NCBI GenBank assembly: GCA_034436375.1
Contig: DAOTVS010000032.1
Location: 1-6,100, forward strand
Direction of reading: 5' to 3'
Length of the DNA stretch: 6,100 nucleotides
Origin: DAOTVS01 sp034436375
GTDB lineage: Bacteria; Chloroflexota; Anaerolineae; SpSt-313
The translations under genes and the position numbers were made by a program. Under the pieces are notes generated by a model that saw only the letters and a list, made by a program, of their open reading frames with translations, made no database searches and was not told the origin of the DNA. This document shows, in pieces, positions 1 to 6,085 of this stretch; positions within the stretch are counted from its first letter, which is position 1; the number at the start of each line of letters is the position of its first letter.

Positions 1-2
1 TC

Positions 3-1487
3 AGCCAGGCCGATCTGATCCAGATCATCGGCGATTACGATGCCCTGATCGTGCGCAGCCGTACCAAGGTGACGGCGGAGGTATTGCAGGCGGCGACCCG
101 GCTCAAGATCGTGGCCCGCGCCGGCTCCGGCGTGGACAATATCGATATGGAAGCGGCCACCCGCCGCGGTGTGGAGGTCGTCAACGCGCCTCAGGGCAAT
201 ACTGTGGCCGTTGCCGAGCATACGCTCGGGCTGATGCTGGCCCTGGCGCGCCGCATTCCGGCGGCGGATGCAGCGATGAAAGCCGGCGGCTGGCCCAAGA
301 GCAAGATGATGGGCGTAGAGCTGCGCGGGAAAACCCTGGGTATCATCGGCCTGGGGCGCATCGGCTCTACCCTGGCCCGGCGGGCAGCGGCTTTTGAGAT
401 GCGCCTGCTGGCCTATGACTCGTTTGTGTCGGTTGATCATGCGGCGCGCCTGGGCGTGGAGATGGTGCCCCTCGACGTGCTGCTGCGCGAGGCCGATTTC
501 GTATCGGTCCATATCCCTGGCAACGACCGTACACGCGGGCTGATCGATGCGCAGAAGCTAGCCCTCATGAAGCCTACCGCATACCTCATGAACTGTGCGC
601 GGGGCGGTATCGTAGACGAGGCTGCCCTGCTGCAGGCCCTGGAAGAGAACCGCCTGGCCGGCGCCGCGCTCGACGTCTTTACTGTCGAGCCGCCAGAGCC
701 GAGCGAGCTTATCCGCTCCGAAAAGGTGATCTGCACGCCGCATATCGCCGCACAGACGGCGGAGGCGCAGGAGAGCTGTGCTCTCGATGTGGCCGAGCAG
801 GTCGTCGCCGTGCTGAGCGGCAAGCCGGCGCGCTATCCGGTGAATGTGCCCTCGCTCTCCAGCGAAGAGATGGCGACTCTGCGGCCCTACATTGACCTGG
901 CGACGCGCCTGGGCAGCTTTTATGCCCAGCTGGCGGGTAACAGCCTGGAACGGCTGGAGCTGATCTATGCGGGCGAGATTGCCGACCATGATACTGCTCT
1001 GCTGCGGGCGGCCGTCCTGGTGGGCCTCCTGCATCAGGTGGTTGAGGAACCCATCAACCTGGTGAATGCCGACACCCTGGCGGCTGTGCGTGGCATCTCT
1101 ATCGCGGAGCGGCGCGAGTCCGAATCTGAGCACTATGCCAGCCTGATCAGTGTGCGTGCCTTTTCGCTGGGGGGCGAGCGCACCGTCTCGGGCACTCTGG
1201 TGCGCGGCCGTCCGCATGGGGTCTGCATCGATGGCTTCTGGCTGGATTTCCCCCTGGAAGGCTACCTGCTCGTCAGCGAGCAGACCGAACAACCCGGCAT
1301 GCTGGGGCGCGTCGGCACGCTGTTGGGGCAGGCAGGGGTGAACATCTCGTACGTGCAGGTCGGGCGTTTTGGGCGCGGCTCGGACGGGGTGATGGTGTTG
1401 GGCCTCGATGAGCCCGCATCACCCGCCCTGCTGGCACAGCTGCGCACGCTGCCAAGCGTCCGCGTGCTGAGACAGGTCAAGCTTTAG
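3..1487 (+). CDS. serA: D-3-phosphoglycerate dehydrogenase, 5'-truncated by the window edge
   Basis: This enzyme oxidises 3-phosphoglycerate to 3-phosphohydroxypyruvate with NAD+, the first step of serine synthesis in the cytoplasm. The frame is open to the left edge and reads DYDALIVRSRTKVT, a conserved N-terminal stretch of the family, so the GTG at 51 is an internal valine and not the start. Perhaps 30 codons are missing. In the 494 visible residues, the Rossmann motif GLGRIG is at 116-121 with the NAD-ribose-binding Asp of AYD at 139. The catalytic Arg (NCARGGIVDE) is at 200, Glu (FTVEP) at 229 and His (TPHIAAQT) at 247. An intervening ASB-type domain follows, and a C-terminal ACT domain covers about 419-494 (PGMLGRVGTLLGQAGVNIS), so this is the long, three-domain type. 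In that type the ACT domain can mediate serine feedback inhibition; whether it does so here is not visible. Transcription probably ends at the hairpin just downstream. Confidence 0.96.
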   Translation, partial: SQADLIQIIGDYDALIVRSRTKVTAEVLQAATRLKIVARAGSGVDNIDMEAATRRGVEVVNAPQGNTVAVAEHTLGLMLALARRIPAADAAMKAGGWPKSKMMGVELRGKTLGIIGLGRIGSTLARRAAAFEMRLLAYDSFVSVDHAARLGVEMVPLDVLLREADFVSVHIPGNDRTRGLIDAQKLALMKPTAYLMNCARGGIVDEAALLQALEENRLAGAALDVFTVEPPEPSELIRSEKVICTPHIAAQTAEAQESCALDVAEQVVAVLSGKPARYPVNVPSLSSEEMATLRPYIDLATRLGSFYAQLAGNSLERLELIYAGEIADHDTALLRAAVLVGLLHQVVEEPINLVNADTLAAVRGISIAERRESESEHYASLISVRAFSLGGERTVSGTLVRGRPHGVCIDGFWLDFPLEGYLLVSEQTEQPGMLGRVGTLLGQAGVNISYVQVGRFGRGSDGVMVLGLDEPASPALLAQLRTLPSVRVLRQVKL

Positions 1488-1492
1488 CCGAT

Positions 1493-1550
1493 AAGGGGGA
1501 AGAGGCGAAAAGGGCGTCATAGGCGCCCCTTTTCGCCTCTTCACCTTTTT
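1493..1550. terminator. Bidirectional hairpin terminator between convergent serA and folC
   Basis: The arms GAAGAGGCGAAAAGGG (1499-1514) and CCCTTTTCGCCTCTTC (1527-1542) form a perfect 16-bp stem. Two more pairs (1515-1516 with 1524-1525) form past a one-base bulge and close a 7-base loop. The stem can be lengthened outward by AAGGGG (1493-1498) against CCTTTT after a second bulge at 1543. A T-run at 1546-1550 follows on the + strand, as expected of an intrinsic terminator for serA. On the - strand the sequence after the stem is CCCCTTAT, a weaker U-tract, so folC termination here is plausible but less certain. It begins within a few bases of the serA stop and ends 12 bases from the folC stop. 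Confidence 0.8.
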
Positions 1551-1561
1551 CCCCACCTCGA

Positions 1562-2908
1562 TCAGATAGGGTCAGCCGGCAGCGGCTCCAAATGCATCGC
1601 CCGCCGCCAGGCCTCGCGCACGGCGGCGGCGATAAAGAGCGAGCCTGTCGCGATGACCACGCCCTCCGGCCCTGCCAGCTCTTGGGCAAGCTGCAGGGCA
1701 CGGTCGAGATCGGGCTCGACGGCTGTGGGCACGTCATAGCCCTGCGCCTGTTTGGCCAGCAGAGCGGGCGCCGCCGCGCGCGGGTGCCCGGTGCCGGTAA
1801 AGACCACGGCATCGACCTCTGGGAACAACGCCTCGAACATGCGCGGAATATCCTTGTCGGCCAGGGCGCCGAAAAGGATGACTCGGCGTCGCCCGCCAAA
1901 GAGCGCATCAGCGGCGGCCATCAGGCGCTGCATCGATTCGCCGTTGTGCGCCCCATCGACCACCAGCAACGGCTCGCGGCTCAGAATCTCCAGCCGCGCC
2001 GGCCAGCGCACCGCGCGCAGCCCCGCCCGCAGTTGTTCCCCCGTCCACACGAGCTCCCCCTGGCGGCGCAGCACATCCAGCGCAGCGACCGCTGTGGCGG
2101 CGTTGACCAATTGGTGCTCGCCCAGCAGGGGAATGAAGAGCCCGTTCAGGCTCACGTCGGGGCCGTAGAGGGTGAAGGCCTGCCCATCCCAATCGCCATG
2201 CTCAGGCTCGATGGTCCAATCGCGGCCCACCAGCGTCAGGGGGGCTTCCAGGTGCTGGGCCACGTGAGTGATGACGTTGAGAGCCTCATCGGGCTGAGGT
2301 GCGCTCACCACCGGCGTATGCGGCTTGATGATGCCCGCCTTTTCCTGGGCGATGGCCGTCAGCGTGTCGCCCAGCACGAGCATATGGTCATAGCTGACCG
2401 AGGTGATCACCGAGACGGCGGGCTGGATGAGGTTGGTCGAATCCAGGCGCCCGCCCAGCCCCACCTCGATCACGCCCCAATCGATCCTCTGAGCCACGAA
2501 ATAGTCAAACGCAATGGCCTGGGCCGCCTCAAAGGTCGTCAGCCCCGGCAGCGTATTGAATAGGGGCTGCAGCCGGCGCAGATGGGCGACCAGGGCAGCC
2601 TCGGAGATGGGCTCGCCGTCGACCTGGATGCGCTCGCGAAAGGTGTGCAGATGCGGCGAGGTGAACAAGCCCACGCGCTGGCCGGCATGCCGCAGGCACG
2701 AGGCGATCATGGCCGCCGTGGAGCCCTTGCCCTTGGTGCCGGCAATGTGCACGGACCGGAACTGCTGCTCCGGATTGTGCAGGGCGCTGAGCAACCGCTC
2801 CATGCGCGAGAGCTCAAAGGGCTCCCCTGCATACTGGCTGGCGAGCTTGTGCTCGTAATTAACCAGGCCGTATAGATAGTCGAGCGCAGCGCGGTAATCG
2901 TGGTCCAT
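1562..2908 (-). CDS. folC: Bifunctional folylpolyglutamate synthase / dihydrofolate synthase
   Basis: This Mur-ligase-family enzyme joins glutamate to dihydropteroate and/or adds further glutamates to folates, using ATP, in the cytoplasm. At 448 residues it has the usual length. The P-loop GTKGKGS is at 57-63, followed by TSPHLHTFRERI. EVGLGGRLDSTN is at 148-159, YDHMLVLGDT at 173-182, and EKAGIIK at 189-195, which contains the lysine normally carbamylated in this family. GEHQLVNA is at 263-270, WPARLE at 302-307 and DGAHN at 318-322 (C-terminal domain), with ATGSLF at 420-425. The frame stays open upstream to 3040, but I place the start at the ATG at 2908. The protein MDHDYRAALDYLYGL begins like other family members there, the extra 44 residues look non-conserved, and a good promoter lies inside that extension. 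An AGGA sits 10 bases before this ATG. The gene converges with serA. Whether it has both activities or only one cannot be told from sequence. Confidence 0.95.
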   Translation of the reverse strand: MDHDYRAALDYLYGLVNYEHKLASQYAGEPFELSRMERLLSALHNPEQQFRSVHIAGTKGKGSTAAMIASCLRHAGQRVGLFTSPHLHTFRERIQVDGEPISEAALVAHLRRLQPLFNTLPGLTTFEAAQAIAFDYFVAQRIDWGVIEVGLGGRLDSTNLIQPAVSVITSVSYDHMLVLGDTLTAIAQEKAGIIKPHTPVVSAPQPDEALNVITHVAQHLEAPLTLVGRDWTIEPEHGDWDGQAFTLYGPDVSLNGLFIPLLGEHQLVNAATAVAALDVLRRQGELVWTGEQLRAGLRAVRWPARLEILSREPLLVVDGAHNGESMQRLMAAADALFGGRRRVILFGALADKDIPRMFEALFPEVDAVVFTGTGHPRAAAPALLAKQAQGYDVPTAVEPDLDRALQLAQELAGPEGVVIATGSLFIAAAVREAWRRAMHLEPLPADPI

Positions 2909-2948
2909 ACCCTGTCCGTCCTCATGTGCGTACTGTCTTGTGGCACCG

Positions 2949-2977
2949 ATTATAGGCCCATCTGCCGACAAGGGCAA
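2949..2977 (-). promoter_or_regulatory. Sigma-70-type promoter for folC
   Basis: Reading the - strand, TTGCCC (2977-2972) and a perfect TATAAT (2954-2949) are separated by 17 bases, the ideal spacing. The -35 box matches consensus at four of six positions. Transcription would begin near 2942, giving a leader of about 35 bases before the folC ATG at 2908. This argues against any folC start further upstream. The call rests on box match and spacing only. Confidence 0.65.
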
Positions 2978-3004
2978 TGCCAAATTGCAGAGGTTTAAAG
3001 ATAT

Positions 3005-3034
3005 TTGACGCTCTGCTTTGCTCCGTGGTACACT
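3005..3034 (+). promoter_or_regulatory. Predicted promoter for the lipoprotein-glycosyltransferase operon
   Basis: TTGACG (3005-3010) matches the -35 consensus at five of six bases. TACACT (3029-3034) matches the -10 consensus at four of six, after an 18-base spacer. The predicted start of transcription, about 3041, falls immediately before the hairpin at 3045-3080. The messenger would therefore begin with that hairpin. This promoter is back to back with the folC promoter, with about 27 bases between their -35 boxes. Confidence 0.5.
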
Positions 3035-3044
3035 GCGCACACCT

Positions 3045-3080
3045 CAGACCTGACAGGTTTGGGGAAACCTGTCAGGTCTG
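3045..3080. repeat. Perfect 16-bp inverted repeat (ACCTGACAGGT type) in the operon leader
   Basis: CAGACCTGACAGGTTT (3045-3060) and AAACCTGTCAGGTCTG (3065-3080) are exact reverse complements around a GGGG loop. Each arm contains a smaller inverted repeat, ACCTG-A-CAGGT, so the element has nested symmetry. There is no T-run after it, so it does not look like an intrinsic terminator. It ends four bases before the GGAGGAGG ribosome site of the lipoprotein gene. From memory, elements of this kind are scattered between genes in Chloroflexota and some other environmental genomes; that is unverified here. It could be a dispersed REP/MITE-like element, a messenger-stabilising 5' hairpin, or an operator. 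Confidence 0.85.
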
Positions 3081-3084
3081 GCAT

Positions 3085-3092
3085 GGAGGAGG
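3085..3092 (+). promoter_or_regulatory. Strong ribosome binding site fixing the GTG start at 3099
   Basis: GGAGGAGG lies six bases before the GTG at 3099. No in-frame ATG is nearby: the ATGs at 3083 and 3118 are in other frames. The site therefore decides the start of the lipoprotein gene. The hairpin at 3045-3080 is close enough to influence ribosome access. Confidence 0.8.
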
Positions 3093-3098
3093 CGCATA

Positions 3099-4304
3099 GT
3101 GCGGAGGTTACTGGGGCATGGGCTGCTCGTGTTGGCACTGCTGCTGCCAGCGCTGAGCTTGAGCGGCTGTCAGAGCGGGCCGTGGCTGACGGGCTTGAGC
3201 CTGAGCCCGGCCGTGATATCGCCCAATGCCGACGGTGTGGATGACGTTGCGCAGATCAGCTACCGGCTCAGCCGCACGGCCAATATCTCGATCTACTTTG
3301 TCGATAGCGCCGGGCAGCGCCACTATTTCCGCCACGATAGCCGCCGTGCGCCCGCTCAAGAGCCCTACAAGGTGCTCTTTGGCGGTGCCGTTGACGGTCA
3401 CCTCTTGCCCGATGGGCACTATACCTGCGTCATGGAAGCGACCGATCTGGCGGGGCATACTGCCAGGCTGGAGCAGCCCTTCACGATCCAGAACGGCGAT
3501 CCTGTTCCCTTGCGCATCGAAGGTCTCTCTATCAGCCCGGCCATCTTTACGCCGAACCGCGATGGCATCTCGGACCGGGTCAGCATCGGCTATTATCTCA
3601 ACAAAGATGCGACGAATGTCTCGGTCTACCTGCTTGATAAACAGGGCAACCGCTACCCGGTCCCCGATGACCAGATCCGCAAGATGGGCAGCAAGGGCGT
3701 CCATCAGCACGACTATGACGGTGGGGTGGATCTGGGCGCGCAGCCACCGCCCGATGGCGTCTATACCGTAGTGGTGGAGGCCGATGACGCGGTGGGCAAT
3801 CATGCGGAGGCCTCGGGGCCCCTGACCATCGTCGATGGTGGTGTGCCCCAGGTGGAGATCGTCAACGCGGATGCGCAATGGTCCAGTCCCATCGTCAAGC
3901 TGGGTGACACTCTCACCTTTACCTGCACGGTGCAGAATATCGGCACCGTCCCGGTGCGCACCAAGGGTCCTGAGCCCGGCACCGAGTACACGATGGACCA
4001 GAATTTCAACAGCCTGGGCCTGCCGGAGGAGCCCGGCCTCTTTCGGGTGGGGCTTGATTACGAGGGCAACTCGGCCGGCCGTACTTATCCCTTCCGTTGG
4101 CAATTGGGCAAGGACGATCAGCTGACCATGATCGACGGGCAAAAGTACCTCATGCCCGGGCAGACGGTCACCGTCGTGGGCAAGCTCAAGGTCAACGAAA
4201 AGATGGTCAAGGACGCGCCCTATTTCTGGATCGGCCTGATCCAGGAGAACGTCTGGATCGTCCAAGACCGCGTCGCGTACACCTCGATCAAAGTGGAGTA
4301 CTAG
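3099..4304 (+). CDS. Exported lipoprotein with two FlgD/Ig-like repeats and a C-terminal beta domain
   Basis: This 401-residue protein of unknown specific function is predicted to be lipid-anchored outside the cytoplasmic membrane. It has a basic N-terminus (MRRLL), a hydrophobic core at 9-19 and a lipobox LSGC with the acylated Cys at 24. Two homologous repeats follow. Repeat 1 (about 31-132) starts LSLSPAVISPNADGVDD and repeat 2 (about 142-246) starts LSISPAIFTPNRDGISD. Each carries a later PDG-x-YT motif (104-109 and 218-223) and a D-x-x-GN/GH turn. This resembles the FlgD-type Ig-like or 'SPNGDG' modules of bacterial surface proteins. The N-x-DG-x-x-D segments (43-49, 153-159) look like possible calcium-binding loops. 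Residues 250-401 form a third, probably beta-sandwich domain (LGDTLTFTCTVQNIGTVPV resembles CARDB-like modules), with no catalytic motif that I recognise. The next gene starts two bases after the stop. A role in surface assembly is inferred only from these neighbours. Confidence 0.85.
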   Translation: MRRLLGHGLLVLALLLPALSLSGCQSGPWLTGLSLSPAVISPNADGVDDVAQISYRLSRTANISIYFVDSAGQRHYFRHDSRRAPAQEPYKVLFGGAVDGHLLPDGHYTCVMEATDLAGHTARLEQPFTIQNGDPVPLRIEGLSISPAIFTPNRDGISDRVSIGYYLNKDATNVSVYLLDKQGNRYPVPDDQIRKMGSKGVHQHDYDGGVDLGAQPPPDGVYTVVVEADDAVGNHAEASGPLTIVDGGVPQVEIVNADAQWSSPIVKLGDTLTFTCTVQNIGTVPVRTKGPEPGTEYTMDQNFNSLGLPEEPGLFRVGLDYEGNSAGRTYPFRWQLGKDDQLTMIDGQKYLMPGQTVTVVGKLKVNEKMVKDAPYFWIGLIQENVWIVQDRVAYTSIKVEY

Positions 4305-4306
4305 CG

Positions 4307-5317
4307 GTGGCTGAAGCATTGCTCGGCATTGTCACGGTCAGCTATAATACGCGGGACCTCTTGCGCCAGTGCCTGGACTCGGGCCTGGCGAGCCTCGCTC
4401 GCTCGCAGTTCGCGGCCGACTGGGTGGTGGTCGACAATGCCTCGGCCGATGGCTCGGCGGCGCTGGTCTGCGAGCGCTACCCCCAGGTGAAACTCATCTC
4501 CAACGAGCGCAACGCCGGTTTCGCCGCCGCCACCAATCAAGGGTTGCGGGCGCTGGGCTTCCCGGGGCCGCAGGGGCCCCGCTATGCCCTGCTCCTTAAC
4601 CCTGATACTATCGTCCATGGTGAGGCCCTCGCCAGGCTCGTCGCTTTCATGGAGGGCACACCCCAAGCAGCGGCAAAGCAAGCTTTGCCTAGTGCGGCAA
4701 AGCAAGCTTTGCCTAGCGGCGCCTGCGGGGCCCGGCTGGTCTACGAGGATGGCTCTTTCCAGCACTCTGCCTTTCGCTTTCCTACTCTGTTCATGGTCTT
4801 TCTCGACTTTTACATGCCCAACTGGCGCTTGCTCGATTCGCGCCTGAACGGCCGCTACCCTCGCCGGCTGTACGCCGCAGGCGAGCCTTTCGCCATCGAT
4901 CATCCGCTGGGGGCGGCGCTGATGGTGCGGCGCGAGGCGGCGCAGCAGGTGGGCCTGCTCGACGAGCAGTTCTTCATGTACAGTGAAGAAGTCGATTGGT
5001 GCCGGCGTATCAAGGGCGCCGGCTGGGGCATCTATTGTGTGCCGCAGGCTGAAATCGTGCACCTGGCCGGCCGCAGCGCGCAGCAGTTCCGCGAGGAGAT
5101 GTTTGTGGCCCTCTGGCGCAGCCGCTACCGGTACTATGCCAAGCACCACAGCCCCCTCTACCGCCGGGCGGTGCGCCTGATCGTGGGGCTCGGCCTTGAG
5201 CGGGCAGAGGCCCGCGTGCGTGAGCAGGTGCGCCGGGGCGAGCTCCCGCGCGCGGCTGCCGAGAAGCGCCTGGCTGCCTATACGCAGGTGCGGGCGCTGG
5301 GCAGGGAACTGGCATGA
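4307..5317 (+). CDS. GT2-family glycosyltransferase (rhamnosyltransferase-like) with an in-frame palindromic-repeat insertion
   Basis: This enzyme probably transfers a sugar from a nucleotide-sugar donor to a growing surface glycan; donor and acceptor cannot be read from sequence. It has 336 residues. GIVTVSYNT is at 7-15, VVVDNASADGS at 40-50, and NAGFAAATNQG at 69-79. LLLNPDT at 95-101 stands at the usual DxD metal/nucleotide position. ARLVYEDGSFQ is at 142-152, HPLGAALMVRREA at 199-211, and FFMYSEEVDWCRR at 222-234, with the likely catalytic acidic residues, followed by GW at 239-240 and HLAGRS at 252-257. This matches the WbbL-like branch of GT2. I chose the GTG at 4307: it lies eight bases after GGAG (4295-4298), directly precedes the conserved first strand, and leaves only two bases after the lipoprotein stop. 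The longer open frame from 4097 merely overlaps that gene. Residues 122-137 are two copies of AAKQALPS, absent from the normal family layout as I know it. Confidence 0.92.
   Translation: MAEALLGIVTVSYNTRDLLRQCLDSGLASLARSQFAADWVVVDNASADGSAALVCERYPQVKLISNERNAGFAAATNQGLRALGFPGPQGPRYALLLNPDTIVHGEALARLVAFMEGTPQAAAKQALPSAAKQALPSGACGARLVYEDGSFQHSAFRFPTLFMVFLDFYMPNWRLLDSRLNGRYPRRLYAAGEPFAIDHPLGAALMVRREAAQQVGLLDEQFFMYSEEVDWCRRIKGAGWGIYCVPQAEIVHLAGRSAQQFREEMFVALWRSRYRYYAKHHSPLYRRAVRLIVGLGLERAEARVREQVRRGELPRAAAEKRLAAYTQVRALGRELA
4563..4581. repeat. GC-only-stem palindrome inside the first glycosyltransferase gene
   Basis: CGGGGCC (4563-4569) and GGCCCCG (4575-4581) form a perfect 7-bp stem around a five-base loop. 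It encodes part of the stretch FPGPQGP just before the LLLNPDT motif. In relatives I would expect a shorter link there. In DNA this GC-rich a short palindrome may be chance. Confidence 0.45.
4670..4717. repeat. Two tandem 24-bp copies of a palindromic unit within coding sequence
   Basis: Copies at 4670-4693 and 4694-4717 are identical except for the last base (T versus C). Each holds the palindrome GGCAAAGCAAGCTTTGCC: two 8-bp arms, GGCAAAGC and GCTTTGCC, around AA (4672-4689 and 4696-4713). The unit is a multiple of three and has no stop in the gene's frame, so each copy adds the eight residues AAKQALPS (122-129 and 130-137). A partial third start, GCGGC, follows at 4716-4720. Conserved sequence resumes at CGARLVYEDGS, so removing the 48 bases would leave a normal-length link. 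Confidence 0.9.
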
Positions 5318-6069
5318 ACGAGAAGCTTTCCACCATCACCCTTGCCCGCAACGAAGAGCGCAACATCGGCGACTGCCTGCGCAGCCTGGCCTGGGCCGAT
5401 GAGTGGATCGTGCTTCTGGACCCCCGCACGACCGATCGCACGGCCGAGATTGCCCGCTCCCTGGGCGCACGGGTGTGCGAGCACCCCTTTACCAACTTTG
5501 CCGAGCAGCACGAATATGGCCTCAGCCTGCCCCGCTACGATTGGGTCTTCTCAGTCGATGCCGACGAGCGCGCCACGCCCGAGTTGGCGGCCGAGGTGCG
5601 GCGGGTGATCGCTCAATCCTCACCCGTCGGCTGGTGGGTGCCCCGCTACAACTATATCTGGGGCCGCCGCATCTCCCACGCCGGCTGGTATCCCGATTAC
5701 CAGCTGCGGCTGATGCGGCGCAGCAAGAGTCACTATGACCCCATGCGAGCAGTGCACGAGCTGACCCTCCTCGATGGCGAAGCCGGCTATCTGCAGCATC
5801 CCCTCATCCACTACAACTACCGCACGGTCGGTGAGTTCCTGCGCAAGCAGGACCAGTATACCCACCTGTATGCTGGTGCTCTGCGCCAGAGCGGCGTGCG
5901 GCCGCGCTGGCGGAGCCTGGTCGGTATGCCCGCGCGCGAGTTTTGGCGGCGTTATGTAGCCCTGCAAGGCTACCGCGACGGAGGCCATGGCTTGCTGTTG
6001 AGCGTGCTCCTGGCCTACTACACCGGCCTGGCTTATTGGCGCCTGCGCCAGCTCGCCAAGAGTGGTTGA
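5314..6069 (+). CDS. GT2-family glycosyltransferase, WaaE/KdtX-like
   Basis: This 251-residue enzyme is probably a second sugar transferase in the same glycan pathway. It has the layout of the short GT2 group typified by WaaE, a lipopolysaccharide-core glucosyltransferase; the family also occurs in organisms without lipopolysaccharide, so the acceptor is unknown. ITLARNEERNIGDCL is at 8-22, ending the first nucleotide-binding strand. LLDPRTTDRTAEIA is at 34-47, where relatives usually read VDSGSTDRT. HPFTNFAEQ is at 57-65, and VDADE (81-85) gives the DxD metal site (Asp 82 and 84). GWYPDYQLRLMRR is at 124-136 and VHE at 147-149. The C-terminus has a hydrophobic stretch (GLLLSVLLAYYTGLAYW, about 226-242) that may associate with the membrane. 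Its ATG overlaps the upstream stop as ATGA (5314-5317), so translation is likely coupled. AGGGA at 5303-5307 can serve as ribosome site. Confidence 0.92.
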   Translation: MNEKLSTITLARNEERNIGDCLRSLAWADEWIVLLDPRTTDRTAEIARSLGARVCEHPFTNFAEQHEYGLSLPRYDWVFSVDADERATPELAAEVRRVIAQSSPVGWWVPRYNYIWGRRISHAGWYPDYQLRLMRRSKSHYDPMRAVHELTLLDGEAGYLQHPLIHYNYRTVGEFLRKQDQYTHLYAGALRQSGVRPRWRSLVGMPAREFWRRYVALQGYRDGGHGLLLSVLLAYYTGLAYWRLRQLAKSG

Positions 6070-6085
6070 TGCCCCGCCTGGAGGC

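Noticed and set aside
1493..1550. The serA-folC hairpin as a mobile palindromic element
   Set aside because: Its place between convergent stops and the T-run on the serA side fit a terminator; nothing else in the window shares its sequence.
1592..2563. A 323-codon + strand open frame inside folC
   Set aside because: It is antisense to a complete, motif-rich FolC and has a composition (His, Arg, Gln-rich) typical of a reversed reading of GC-rich coding DNA.
2909..3040. A 44-residue N-terminal extension of FolC
   Set aside because: The -10 and -35 boxes of the likely folC promoter lie within it and the residues do not resemble the family's N-terminus.
3045..3080. The leader hairpin as an intrinsic terminator or a riboswitch
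   Set aside because: No T-run follows on either strand and there is no multi-helix conserved aptamer; it is a single perfect stem with a GGGG loop.
4097..4306. A 70-codon N-terminal extension of the first glycosyltransferase
   Set aside because: It overlaps the end of the lipoprotein gene in another frame, reads as Arg/Asp/Gly-rich nonsense, and a GTG with a GGAG ribosome site lies exactly where the GT2 fold begins.
3108..4319. A 403-codon open frame on the - strand covering the whole lipoprotein gene
   Set aside because: It mirrors the GC-rich codon pattern of the + strand gene, has no recognisable motif, and conflicts with a + strand protein that has a signal peptide, lipobox, repeats and a strong ribosome site.
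4670..4717. The tandem palindromes as a CRISPR array or an insertion-sequence end pair
   Set aside because: The copies are directly adjacent with no spacers, lie inside an intact coding frame, and no transposase or clear terminal repeats are present.
4301..5149. A 282-codon - strand open frame antisense to the first glycosyltransferase
   Set aside because: The + strand frame carries all GT2 motifs in order; the antisense protein is low in complexity and resembles nothing, as expected of a shadow frame in high-GC DNA.
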